20,872 nucleotides of DNA from Collodictyon triciliatum (taxonomy: Eukaryota; CRuMs): contig JBHJMP010000274.1 in NCBI GenBank assembly GCA_043381765.1, forward strand, positions 1 to 20,872, given 5' to 3'. The notes beneath the pieces are model-generated. The model searched no databases and had not been told where the DNA came from. It saw only the letters and a program-made list of their open reading frames with translations. Positions 1 to 10,216 of this stretch are shown one piece after another (the stretch's first letter is position 1; every line of letters begins with the position of its first letter). A program made the translations under genes and the position numbers.

Positions 1-243
1 CCATAAAAAACCATAAAAAACCATAAAAAACCATAAAAAACCATAAAAAACCATAAAAAACCATAAAAAACCATAAAAAACCATAAAAAACCATAAAAAC
101 CATAAAAACCATAAAAAACCATAAAAAACCATAAAAAACCATAAAAAACCATAAAAAACCATAAAAAACCATAAAAAACCATAAAAACCAATAAAAAAAA
201 CCCAATAAAAATAATAAAAACCATAAAAAAACCATAAAAAACA
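1..243. repeat. Tandem array, 10-bp unit CCATAAAAAA
   Basis: About two dozen copies of a 10-bp unit with an A6 tract run from the left edge, with one or two 9-bp variants near 91-110. The array decays into irregular CCAATAAAA-like copies after 180. It continues beyond the window, so its full length is unknown. The A-tracts recur once per helical turn, which predicts curved DNA. Confidence 0.97.
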
Positions 244-719
244 TAGAGCATAAAGTACAAAGGACAAAACAAAATTCTAGTGTAGATTCAACGAAAATTT
301 TAAAAATGCTTATTCAACGTATACATGCCTTGAATAAAAATAGCCATATCATATTTATACTCATGAGAAATTACCCCTTATCATAAGATTTCGAACCATG
401 GCCGTTTGTTAAACTATTTCATTCCATTTTTAAACAAAAAAATTTACTAGATTATGAATTGAAACACAAAATCGAAAGTACAAAAAATAATGAATAAATA
501 CAGTGGATTTTTGTGAACCTAGGATAAAAGGGAGCAATTCAATAAATGGATTATCTCATTATTTGAATTCAATATACTTGTTAACAGGTTGTGAAATAAT
601 AGAGCGCACTTTACTCACAATTTGTACGGCTTAAGCTTGCACCCTTTTTATTTTTCAAAAAGAAAGGAAATAAATCTTTTTGATAACAAAATAAATTGAT
701 ACAGTTTACATTTTTCATA
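244..719. other. AT-rich spacer, 3' side of membrane protein A
   Basis: I see no gene in this AT-rich stretch. On the minus strand an AATAAA hexamer lies at 648-653, about 70 nt after the stop codon of the membrane protein gene. It is a reasonable polyadenylation signal, but in such AT-rich sequence it could occur by chance. Confidence 0.5.
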
Positions 720-2363
720 TCACTGAGATATGATATTTTCGTACATGCCCAACACACAAAATAACGAAAGAGTTAGCAAAAGATATGGATTGATAGGTCT
801 CCATTTTCCAAAATCGGTTCCTCTTATATAGCCAAGTTTAATATTGATAGAGAGTGAGGTAATGTCAGACACAATTTCGAATACTGATTGAATTATGATT
901 TGATACAAGCACTCCCTGTATGAGTATATCAGCTGAAACTTTGACTTTTCTATCAAGCGATGAATAAAATACATCAACAAAGGGGCGTGTATGATCGAGT
1001 AAATTTCTGATACAATATCATCGTATATGTATTTTGCTCGGAAAAGAATGGCTTCTTTAACATAATTATCCTCTTCCAATTGGAACATAATCATAGGATG
1101 AACATTCCTGTCGGTATCCTGGTCAGAGTGAGCATTCATATCTGGGGCTATAGGAACCAGTTTTCTTGTAGCAAATCGGTGCAGAAAACTGGAGTGTAGG
1201 TATGAAACAAACGACTGCAATCTGTAGACCAACCTTGATCGATAGTTGAATGTGATGGTTGAAAATATTTCGATCATAAAAGTCGCAAGGTTAACAAGGA
1301 TGAATTCGTAAGAGAGAGCGCTGTCTGTAGAAAGGTTCGATATCAAAACTCTCCCAAGGAATTGGATGTAATGATTGCATATTTTGTTTACAGTCAACCT
1401 CCTGTCCATCTCCTCCTTTGATAGGCTGAATATTACCTTCATTTGAATCCATTTTGACAGGTTGAAGCAGATTGGGAAGATAAAGAACCGAAAGAAAAGC
1501 TGCATTAGGAGAGAAGATACAAGGTAAAGTTTCAAAACATTGATCAGTAACAAGTTGATCAACGCAAAGAAAGCTACCAGACCCTTGAACAAAGCAGAAA
1601 CTGAGCCATCTTTTGTAAGCTTGTAATAACTCTCTTCTACATCAGACATATGTTCCGGCTTCCTTGACTTGTGTACTATGTAAAGTCCAAGCATAATGAA
1701 AAAAAACTGCAGACAAACACCAATATTTAATTTTATCATATTGTAAGAACTAAATGAGAAGTTGATGATATTGTCGATCAGGTAACCAGGGAAAAGGCAC
1801 CATGTTAAGGTGTTTGTTGAAAACTGAAGACTGAATATTTCCACTGCAGTGAATCCAATCGACATCCAGAAGGAGAGAGTTCTAAACAAGACTCGAGTCT
1901 TTTCATACATAATATCCTGAATACCATCAAGTATTCTTTGAGATAAGATAATTGCTGGGAGGTAGTAGAAAGTCATGAAAACTATGTTTGCTGAAAGAAC
2001 AGGCAGTATTTTAAGAATGACTTTGCACCAAATGGTAAACCCTCCCTTGAATGATTGCTTCCACGTTATTTGATCTCTTCCATCATCAGCCTTTGTGTCT
2101 TGCAATTGGATCTCCTTTGGCGATGCCTTATCAGCACCATATCCAGCCCCACCTTCATCTTCTCTCTCTACTTGAACTTCCCTTTCCCTTTCCCTTTCCT
2201 TTTCAGCAAACTTTTGCACTGTGGTTGTTTGGCCAATGGCCTCGTTTTCTAATGTCTCTTCAAGATCAACGCCACTGTAGTAGTATATACTCTGATTTTT
2301 GTCCCTCTCCAACTCCTTTGGCCGCTCCGAGGGCTCGGAAAACACGCTGCTGGGTTCGTTCAT
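720..2363 (-). CDS. Intronless multi-pass membrane protein, unknown family (paralogue A)
   Basis: A single uninterrupted frame of 547 residues. I do not recognise the family. Residues 1-100 are hydrophilic, with a Glu/Arg-rich run near 53-69 encoded by a GAAAGG repeat. About nine or ten hydrophobic segments follow, roughly at 112-140, 158-180, 186-204, 212-231, 259-303 (probably two), 353-372, 448-470, 485-507 and 526-545. A loop near 232-258 holds YYKLTKDGSVSAL. A polar loop at about 400-445 ends in NYVKEAILFRAK. Both motifs recur in the protein encoded at 18719-20242, and the two are similar over nearly their full length. The start is supported because both proteins begin with matching residues (MNEPSSV and MSEPSDV). 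No catalytic motif or signal peptide is evident. A transporter, channel or lineage-specific membrane protein are all possible. Lack of introns contrasts sharply with the neighbours. Confidence 0.88.
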   Translation of the reverse strand: MNEPSSVFSEPSERPKELERDKNQSIYYYSGVDLEETLENEAIGQTTTVQKFAEKEREREREVQVEREDEGGAGYGADKASPKEIQLQDTKADDGRDQITWKQSFKGGFTIWCKVILKILPVLSANIVFMTFYYLPAIILSQRILDGIQDIMYEKTRVLFRTLSFWMSIGFTAVEIFSLQFSTNTLTWCLFPGYLIDNIINFSFSSYNMIKLNIGVCLQFFFIMLGLYIVHKSRKPEHMSDVEESYYKLTKDGSVSALFKGLVAFFALINLLLINVLKLYLVSSLLMQLFFRFFIFPICFNLSKWIQMKVIFSLSKEEMDRRLTVNKICNHYIQFLGRVLISNLSTDSALSYEFILVNLATFMIEIFSTITFNYRSRLVYRLQSFVSYLHSSFLHRFATRKLVPIAPDMNAHSDQDTDRNVHPMIMFQLEEDNYVKEAILFRAKYIYDDIVSEIYSIIHAPLLMYFIHRLIEKSKFQLIYSYRECLYQIIIQSVFEIVSDITSLSINIKLGYIRGTDFGKWRPINPYLLLTLSLFCVLGMYENIISQ

Positions 2364-3499
2364 TCCACTTTGCTATTGGGAAGAGCCAATAATAAGAGCT
2401 TGGAAAGCATAGAAGGAATAGTTAGATCTGAAAAGAAAAAAAAAGATAATGATTCAGAGCCAATCACGAAGGCTCAGCATAGGGAGCGAGTGTAGTACGG
2501 CTGCATGCATATGTTAAAGCTGTATCGATCAGCCCCCTTCGACCAGTCTCTTACTTTTTTTTCTTTTCTTCAATTGATTTTCAACCAGACGAGTTTCCTT
2601 TCGCTGGAGACTCCGCAGCGGACTATGACGATTTCGGGCAGCTTAGATGTCAAATTTGGCCGATTTACTGCGTATTCTCTGGGCAGCCAGAAGGCTCTGC
2701 TCGATGCAACTGAGTGTATGCACAGATGTCCACATATTGCCAGGGCAGTTTTGCCACCCTCGGCTTTGCCTGCTCGATGGAACTGAGCGCAGTCACCCGA
2801 TGGAAAAGAGGTGGCTATGTGTGGTGGAGGTTACATTTTCCCCAGAGTTGACTCATCGATTGTTGCTTCACGCGCGAGTGTGCTCGTAACCATCTAGGGA
2901 AAGCAATCTGTTGCTTAAAACGAAGGGTGCGGGTATGGTGGATTGGAAGATATTATGGGATGCATTTGTCCGCAGAGCGTTGGAATTCTTTATCAGACAG
3001 ACAGAGCAGGTGGCGTACGTGCAACCCTCTTCTCTTTTCTTAACAATATAAGTGCTGTGGATTAAGGTTTAGAAGTGACGTTCGAAATAATTTACATGCC
3101 CAAAGTCTTAACTGTGTGAAGGAATAATTCAACGTATGCGGCAGTAGGGGGTTTCTTGTCGCTTTCCTGTGAGGTTCACTCGCCAGATGAAAGAGTAATG
3201 AATATTGTGAGTGTTTAGCCTTCAAATATGGTTTCCAAGCATTTATATGTAAAAAAATTTTTCTGAATCGGTTATCGAAAAAACCGAGAGGTGTTAAACC
3301 CCTTCCCTTTCGTAAAAATTTAAAATAAAAAATAAAACAGATTGTTACGACGAGAGCAGTGAGAATGCATCCAAGGTTATGATAGTTAATACATCAGTGA
3401 TGCTTTATAGGCAATATTATTTCTTCATCAACAAGTCGTAAGGTTCAGTTGACTTTTTTTTTTTTTTGTTAAAAAAGGAGGAGGGAAATTCATTGAAAC
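2364..3499. other. Spacer between membrane protein A and the LRRC71-like gene
   Basis: No gene is supported here. The part next to the membrane protein start carries two copies of AGAGCCAAT (2382-2390 and 2456-2464), possible CCAAT-type promoter elements. The section 2500-3020 is richer in G and C than its flanks. It has short open frames on both strands and a 20-bp imperfect direct repeat (2697-2716 and 2770-2789), but nothing resembles a known protein or RNA. From about 3230 the sequence is AT-rich. Confidence 0.45.
2382..2464 (-). promoter_or_regulatory. Possible paired CCAAT-type elements upstream of membrane protein A
   Basis: AGAGCCAAT occurs at 2382-2390 and again at 2456-2464, exactly 74 bp apart and about 20 and 95 bp upstream of the start codon at 2363. 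A third ATTGG core, in opposite orientation, lies near 2374. No TATA box is evident. The regulatory role is inferred from position and motif only. Confidence 0.3.
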
Positions 3500-6031
3500 T
3501 CATTGGTAATTCAGGCTGTTATCATGTTCATCCAGTGTTATGGGCAGTTCAGAATCAGCAAAGTCGTTTCCGGTGAGGTTATCCATGCAAAGGCGAGAAA
3601 TAACCTGCCATTCAATTCATAAATGTGGCCATGAGAAAAGAATGTAATCCCAAATTCATTATCATAATGACAGGCAAGATATTGACAACTTTTTGGGTAT
3701 CTTTAGTTAATTGGAAAAAAAATGAATGAATATCAATAGGTAATTATGTCTGCGGTGTGTGGGGAATGATAAAGCCTGGAGTTCAGATAGTTAAAACCTC
3801 ATTCACAAGGCGAGTGTCCTGTAAAGAGGTTGCACCCAGAGCGCCCACAGGATTTCGGGAGATGTTGAGAGAAACGAGTGTGCGGTTTCCCTTGCGATAC
3901 CAACGACCTTCAAAGCATTCATTTGCGTCCATGTCTATTTCTTTGGAAGGCTCATCCTTTTCAGACTATGAGAGAAAATAAATATAGAGATGGTTGAGCA
4001 CTGGCTGACATGATTATAGATTGTAATATTTATTACAAATGTAGGATATTCTTTTCCCAGGCAAAATGCTTATGTAAAATTGAGTAAATAGAAGCAACAC
4101 CACACACATGGTGTCATTACAACAACCTTCTTGGCTGGTTTCTTCTGATTCTTCTTGGGATCTTTTTCAGTAGGCTTCTTTTTGCTGCGAGCCAACTCTG
4201 CATCCATCTCTGTCTTCTTTCTGGTGAGTTGTTCACACATCTCTTCAGATAGAGCGATTCTGGAGAGTGATTCAGCCAATGAGCGAGCGCCGGTCGATGT
4301 GATTACGTTCTCTGACAGATTTAGACTTAGGAGACTTTTATTGGCGACCAATCCCTCAGCCAAAGCGGATGCACCAACATCTCCGATTTGGTTATGGTAA
4401 AGGGATAGCGATAATAAGCTTGCATTTATTTTCAGAACATCACCAAACCTATTTCATGATAATTATAAGTTAAAAAGGAGAAGAAATTAAGAAAAGAAAA
4501 GAAAAGAAAAAAGAAAAGATAAGAAAAGAGAAAATGAAAAAAAGAAGAAAAGAGAAAAAGAGAAAAAAAAAGAGAAAAAAAGAGAAAAAAAGAGAAAAAA
4601 AGAGAAAAAAAGAGAAAAAAAGAGAAAAAAAGAGAAAAAAAGAGAAAAAAAAAGAGAAAAAAGAGAAAAGAGAGAAAAAAAGAGAAAAGAGGAAATAACA
4701 TCATTAATGAAAGCGAAAACAATTGGTAATGTGGTACCGAATTGCATGGTCATCCGTAAGTTTGTTTGCCCTCAAGGAGAGAGTTTTCAATCTGCATGAA
4801 GAGGACGAGAGATAGGGGGTGATATAATCAGTCACATTCGCTGAATCGTTCCAATCGATGGCCAAGGAATAAAGCGAGCTGCATACACCAGCAGCAAGTA
4901 CAACATGATTGAGACTGTCGTCTGTGAGAAAGTTTCGGAAGAGACTATCCCAATAATCTCAAAGTTAGTTAATGCGAACATTCAATCAACATATATTTTA
5001 TAGAATAATGGATTCAAATCATGTTAGTTTATCAATGAGAAAAAAATTCACCTAATTTTGGTGATTTGGTTGTTGTGCTTCAATGTGTGAGCAAGTGCAA
5101 ACGATGTTGCACGGTCAAGTTTGAAGCCACGTATGCAAAGTTCGGTCATATGGTCCTTACCAGCTGCCTGTCCGCTGTCGTCCACCTTTCATAGAGATCA
5201 TTTGTGACACGATAAAGATGCGTCATTTTTTCGCCATAATATAAAATCAAAAAAAGCCGAGTTTCTACAATGAACCCCGTATAAATTTGCATATCTACTT
5301 CATGACACACAAATCATTAATTACAATGGCATGCAAGCGTCATTGGCAAGTAATTTTCCCAAGTAGATAAGAACATAAATTACATACCACTTCGGCAACA
5401 GCTTGCTTTTCACGCCGTTGTGACAAGCTGCGCAGAATTGCCGGGTGCAAAGGGATTCCAAGAAGACCGCATACAGTCTCATAATCACACTTAAAATCGC
5501 CAGAGATGTTGTGCGTAAAATCTGTCGTTAAATTAATTCATCAAAGAGCAACCGTTTTTTTTTTTTCGTCTTCATTTGTATCGAAACATAATTCAACTTA
5601 TTGATTGGCTGCCCCATATCTTTAAAGAATAATTTCGGCCATACTAAAATCTTTAACATGCATTATTCGAACATATCGCACAGCTTTAATATTTCAGGAC
5701 GAATGAAAGATGTTTTCATATCAACTCCTACCGAAACTGTGCGCTTTTTCAGGTAAGAAGTCAGAGCCTAGTGATTATGTTTTCACATTATTTTCATACA
5801 GTTACCTCAAGTTTTTTTGACGGTTTTCGATTGATAATATTCAATCACACTCCATAGTAACCCCTGCTTGTCCTCAAGTCCAGTTCCCCACAAAATAGCA
5901 GAATAGCAGAATAGCAGAATACCAAAATACCAGAATACCAAAATAACAAATTAACAAAATAGCACCAGAACATCAGATAATTAACAGATATTTAGGAAGG
6001 CTTGGACATGTATTTAAACAAGAAAAGAAAG

Positions 6032-6126
<95 letters not shown>

Positions 6127-6582
6127 TAAAAATAAAAATAAAAATAATAATAATAATAATAATAATTGAAGAGCAAACCGCGAGAATAAATAAGAAACCT
6201 TTCCACTCAGGCAGCTCATGAGGAGGAATCACGATCGGCTGCAGTGAAGACTCGTGGTGTTGTGGAGGAAGACTGGTATTCCCGCGTTTCATCAGATGCG
6301 TCGTTGTCATTCTTTAAAACTGCAAAAGAAGCAACGCTCATGCGATCAAATGAAGGAGCGTCGCACAATCTCTTACAAGGCTTCGGATCGAGCTTCATGC
6401 TTTGGTGGTTTCCTTTCGGCTGTGGGGATTTGAACGGGCTCTGCTAATTGCCACATTTGTGCAACGGTTCCCCACATGTTAGATACGGTATGCAGAATTC
6501 GGTGATATATATCCGGTGACGAGCCTTGGCTTTCGCGTCCAACAAGAGACAGGGAAAAAGACAGACAGACAAGAAAAAGCAT
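3500..6582 (-). CDS. LRRC71: LRRC71-like leucine-rich-repeat protein, ~8 exons
   Basis: Exons in transcript order: 6582-6377, 6311-6199, 5521-5388, 5185-5052, 4944-4738, 4448-4121, 3965-3807 and 3604-3500. Their sum is 1386 nt, giving 461 residues. The N-terminus is Ser/Pro-rich. A conserved DFKCDYETVCGLLGIP segment follows, then RI-type leucine-rich repeats with LxxLxLxxNxI spacing (LSLFRN, LSLRAN, LSLYHNQIGDVGASALAEGL, LNLSENVITSTGARSLAESL). Next come a Lys-rich linker (EKDPKKNQKKPAKK) and, after it, one more repeat (GNRTLVSLNISRN). A repeat block, a charged linker and a late C-terminal repeat is the layout I know from vertebrate LRRC71, a protein linked to cilia and flagella. The internal splice phases agree. 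The 5' end is uncertain: ATGs at 6582, 6477 or 6310 could start translation, and the first exon might belong to the gene upstream. A donor at 4126 is an alternative to 4120. Confidence 0.72.
4480..4693. repeat. Homopurine array (AGAGAAAAAA unit) in LRRC71-like intron
   Basis: The plus strand is almost pure purine over some 200 bp. A regular 10-bp unit with an A6-7 tract occupies 4571-4650, and irregular GAAAA copies flank it. It lies in the intron 4449-4737, close upstream of the 3' splice site, so the transcript carries a very long pyrimidine tract. Confidence 0.95.
5893..5965. repeat. Degenerate AATAGCAG/AATACCAA short repeat
   Basis: Imperfect 8-9 bp units (AGAATAGC, AGAATACC, AAATACC) follow each other over about 70 bp inside the LRRC71-like intron 5522-6198. 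Confidence 0.8.
6032..6167. repeat. Compound trinucleotide microsatellite (CAA)n-(TAA)n-(AAATAA)n-(TAA)n
   Basis: About twelve CAA units pass directly into about seventeen TAA units, then four AAATAA units, then more TAA. Everything lies inside the 677-nt LRRC71-like intron 5522-6198, which ends with a good 3' splice site before the exon at 5521. Long poly-Leu, poly-Ile and poly-Tyr frames read through it are artefacts. Confidence 0.96.
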
Positions 6583-6648
6583 TTAAATAGGGGCACGAAA
6601 CCTTTACTGACTTTACAAGGTTTGGGGAAGCCACCCAAAGACGGGCAG

Positions 6649-7358
6649 TTATTTTCGAGGAGGAACAGAAAGCAGGACGGATGAAGAGTGTGTGACAGAC
6701 AAGTTAGGAGTGAGTGTGGCTGATGTGGTTGACTCTCGACTTAGCCCGGCTTCCATCCGGTTTGTCGCTTTGATGGCTTTCTCCATGATATCAAAGAGGT
6801 CGTCTTTGTTCCACTACAGCGCAACATTGGCAAGGATGTTGATGAGAATGGTATGTATATAAAGCATCAAAAAAAAAAAAAAAAAGCGGCGCAAAACGCG
6901 ATTCCGTTTTCTCTCCAAATTTTCATCGTGCCTCTCATAAATGATCGCAATACTATGTGACTGAATATTTGCTTTCTGCATCTTTTCTGTGTCGTTTCCC
7001 CCTTGGAATAATATGGTATTGGCTTACAAGGACGAAAAAATGTGGGAGCAAAATCCCAATCAGCCGACTGCGGTAACGAGGCATCGTTGATGAACCAGAA
7101 GAGGCTGAATCTCGGCCCTTCTCGGGCTGCGGCATGTTCTGGTATGTAATAGTGAGCAGAACTTTACACAGATAAACACAGAATCGCCCTTTCATTAATT
7201 GTTTTCAAACAAAAGTATGTATACATGATATGTAGTTGATATCACTGTAAACCCGTTTCCTTGATGCGTCGGCTGCTTGGAAAATCTGCACTATCGCTGA
7301 ACGGTGCTCGGAAAGCCTCGTCTTCAAGTTTTGTCGGATGAAATCTGAGCGGATTTCC
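6649..7358 (-). CDS. Unrecognised gene, coding exons with unresolved 5' end
   Basis: Best phase-consistent chain in transcript order: about 7358-7253, 7161-7028, 6960-6898 and 6813-6649, 468 nt ending in TAA. The clearest exons are the first (NPLRFHPTKLEDEAFRAPFS) and the last (WNKDDLFDIMEKAIKATNRM, followed by a Ser/Thr-rich tail). The second exon is doubtful. An acceptor at 7132 instead of 7162 opens another frame (FSLFWFINDASLPQSADWDF) that cannot be joined onward in phase. No start codon is visible, because the segment is preceded by the AAAC array at 7387-7484. The stop lies only 66 nt upstream of the first LRRC71-like exon, so these exons could be the 5' part of that gene. I recognise no family. 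Confidence 0.42.
6869..6885. repeat. Poly-A run (17 bp)
   Basis: A short homopolymer in the putative intron 6814-6897. It reads as poly-T, hence pyrimidine, in the minus-strand transcript. Confidence 0.8.
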
Positions 7359-7386
7359 CTGTTCACGAGACAATATGAATGTTTTT

Positions 7387-7484
7387 AAAACAAACAAACA
7401 AACAAACAAACAAACAAACAAACAAACAAACAAACAAACAAACAAACAAACAAACAAACAAACAAACAAACAAACAAACAAACA
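7387..7484. repeat. Tetranucleotide microsatellite (AAAC)n
   Basis: About 24 perfect copies of AAAC, followed by a short degenerate AATG/AAAT tail to about 7515. The remaining sequence to 7753 is AT-rich, and I see no gene there. Confidence 0.97.
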
Positions 7485-7753
7485 AGTGAATAAATGAATG
7501 AATGAACAAATAAATATATAACTACATAGAAAATTTTATCAAATACTAAGTAAATGCCGAATTAGTCTTTCATTTCACAGGCAATATCGACACTCAATCA
7601 CAAGACAAATGATTAAATATTACAATTATATAAAAATGAACAAAAGTTTTGATTGCTGGAGTGTTCAAATAGAGTACAATTCAACACTATTGAGAGTAGG
7701 AGAAACCGTTATCAAAACAAAAAGAAAAAAAAAGAAAAAGGGAGAAGTCATTA

Positions 7754-9743
7754 TTACGGAGGAATTTTAACGTAGGTCTTTTTCGCCCTTTCAATGTTTT
7801 CTTTGACAATCTCTTGGAATGGGATATACTGGCCAGCTGCTTGTAATTCTGCGATTCTTCACATTTGCATAATTTTTTTTTATCAGTTAAAATGTACAAA
7901 TACATCCGAAACACATGAAATTTATATATATATATATATATATTATTTGGATCCAAGACTGACTCTTAAAGATACTATAATCAATCAGTTTTTTTTTTTT
8001 ATGTATAGCGCGCTACTTCGTACCTTTTCTTTTGAGATGGAGTGAGTTGCGCTAGATTCTTTTTCGACATGATTTCTCGTCGCCGTTCGTCCTCGTGCTT
8101 TTTCCACTGAAGCTCTAGTAACTATTAATGCTCATGTTGAGCACTGTGTAAAGTCATAACTCATTCGAAATAGAACGTAGAAATTGCGATTCAGTAAGAG
8201 AAAAAAAAAGTAAGTTAGCTGTACCATAATCCGCGCTTCATGTATTTCCAGCATTGATCTCCACCACCGCTGAATGCGAATGACTAATGATTGAAGAATG
8301 ATCATTTTAGTAGACACTCGAATTAAAAATAAGATACTTAAAATTGTGATGCATTTAAGGCAATCAATTCGGAAAATGCAAATATAAATGGTAAATTTCT
8401 GATTGATTTTCTGCATATCCCATCCACGAAGAAATAGATAAGAAATAAATGAAAATACAAACCTGAATATCTGAAATTCTTGATCAAAGTGATTGTTTTT
8501 GCCTGAGAAAAGCAATCTTTAAGGAAGGTGATGACCATATTAATTGCTTTAGATTTCTTCCTCCGTATTTTACCGTGTGCGACATGATATTTCCATCTAT
8601 CATCCATATAAAAATAATTGGTACAGTGTCATTCTATATGATGTTCGCTGATGTAAAGTGATTTGGTACATAAAAACGATGAATATATGTCCATCTTTAG
8701 ACATGCTTTTCTCGGATGAATGACATACTTTTTCATAGCAAACATAGACAAATCATATTGGCGGTATTGCGTAGTAAACCGGAATCTGTATCTTACAGAT
8801 GCATACCGAACACGGTACCAGCATTGTAAAAACTTTGCGCACTCTGTTTGGAGCTGTGCTTGTGATGCAAGATACATCTTGTTTCTGTAAGCCTAGCGAC
8901 ATTTTACTTAATAGAAGGAAATAATAGTAGGAGAAGAGGGCAAAATTAAGTTTCAAGAGAAACTCATGCGAATAAATTTTCAAATCACTTACATTAAGGC
9001 CACCCAGCATTTTAGTTTGTGAATATACTGTGTGCATTGCCGTAATCCACAATTTTTGCATATTATTTCTGTGCAGTTTCGTCTTTGCCTGAAGATAAAA
9101 AAAAAGGGTTAGATTATCTGCTTTAATTTTGATCGAAGAAATCTAGTATATGTTCTCTATTACATGCGCATGTTTCTGCAATACTCACTGCCCCCTCTTC
9201 ATCGCGTTTACGTTGTTCAATCATAAATAATCGATGTTGTTCCCTTCTATCCAATGTATGAACCCGCTTAAATGCAGTTTCTTGATCCATTATCTTTTTT
9301 CTCTCCAAAATTGCAACTTCACGTTCCTTTGTCCTTTGCATCTGAAAGTAAAGGGATAACTTTTAATATGATTGACTTCTTAATTGTTACATGGCATTAT
9401 GATCCATAGTTTAATTATTGCATTATTTGCTATTTTTTTTATCGCGTCGATGTGGAATTGGGTGAATACTTTTTCAAGAACAGCCTGTTGGTATTTTGTC
9501 GATTGGATATCTGAAATCAACTGCCTGTTCTTTTGCTCAATATCCTTGTAATTTTTTCTTTGCCCTCTACGTGGTTCTTTACTTACTCCGACACAACGCT
9601 CAGCTATGAAAGTAGAAAAATTATGTGAAAATAAAAAAGATAGAACAAAAGCCAAAATCTAGTTCCTAATCAAATAAATTCTCTTAAAGAAAACATTCCG
9701 ACTGTCACGTTCCAAAGTTATAGATACTATTGATTATTTTCAT
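7754..9743 (-). CDS. IQ-motif/coiled-coil protein, ~9 exons
   Basis: Exons in transcript order: 9743-9728 (tentative), 9603-9470, 9341-9189, 9088-8993, 8892-8729, 8596-8463, 8283-8225, 8121-8024 and 7856-7754. Their sum is 957 nt, giving 318 residues. The first half is charged and helical (KNYKDIEQKNRQLISDI, KEREVAILERKK, DRREQHRLFMIEQRKRDEEG), consistent with a coiled coil. Two IQ-like calmodulin-binding segments follow: CAKFLQCWYRVRYASVRYRF and SVIRIQRWWRSMLEIHEAR. A basic segment and the C-terminal LTPSQKKRIAELQAAGQYIP end the protein. Every splice phase from 9603 to the stop agrees. Only the 16-nt first exon is speculative; the start might lie elsewhere upstream. I know no exact family. 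IQ plus coiled coil suggests a cytoskeletal or axonemal, calmodulin-binding role, which is inference. Confidence 0.76.
7921..7942. repeat. Dinucleotide microsatellite (TA)n
   Basis: About eleven TA units in the last intron (7857-8023) of the IQ-motif gene. The ORF encoding alternating Tyr-Ile across it is an artefact. Confidence 0.85.
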
Positions 9744-10216
9744 TATGAAAGGATAGGGTAAAAAAAATTCATTCTCATCATCATTATCATGATAATAATG
9801 ATAATAGGACTTATAAAGAGGGGAAGAAAAATGAAAATAAGAATGTTAATAATAATGAACCATTTTTATATGAATTTTTAAAATGGTGAATTGAAAAGGG
9901 TTTCTTTGGGAAGGAATCTATGATGCAAACCCATGAGAGCAGAGAAATGGTCCCAATCTTTATGGTTCAGAATTTGGATTCTCCTATCATAAGGCGCGTG
10001 AAGAAACGACCTCAAAAACCGAATAGTTGAGTTTCTTGTACTTCCACTTCGCTGATTGAACTCTATTCACGTTGATTACCATCAATTATAAATCTAGAAC
10101 CCCCAGTCAACCTTCTAGAACTCAAGCGATGTATTAATATTTTCTGCCAAAAATAAAAATAAAAATAAAAATAGGCACTTAGTGATTTTTTATACAAACA
10201 TATGCCTTTTTTTTTT
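9744..10216. other. AT-rich spacer between IQ gene and RPxSAP gene
   Basis: No gene is supported. A perfect 14-bp palindrome (ATTATCATGATAAT) lies at 9783-9796, about 40 bp upstream of the tentative IQ-gene start. A short (AAAAAT)n run lies at about 10149-10173. Confidence 0.5.

Noticed and set aside
3757-3981. Plus-strand frame of 74 codons
   Set aside because: It is the antisense of the LRRC71-like exon 3807-3965, whose minus-strand frame carries a clear leucine-rich repeat and good splice sites.
5973-6310. Poly-Tyr, poly-Leu and poly-Ile/Val frames
   Set aside because: They are translations of the CAA/TAA microsatellite in an intron. Only the N-terminal part of the frame ending at 6199 is coding, as an LRRC71-like exon.
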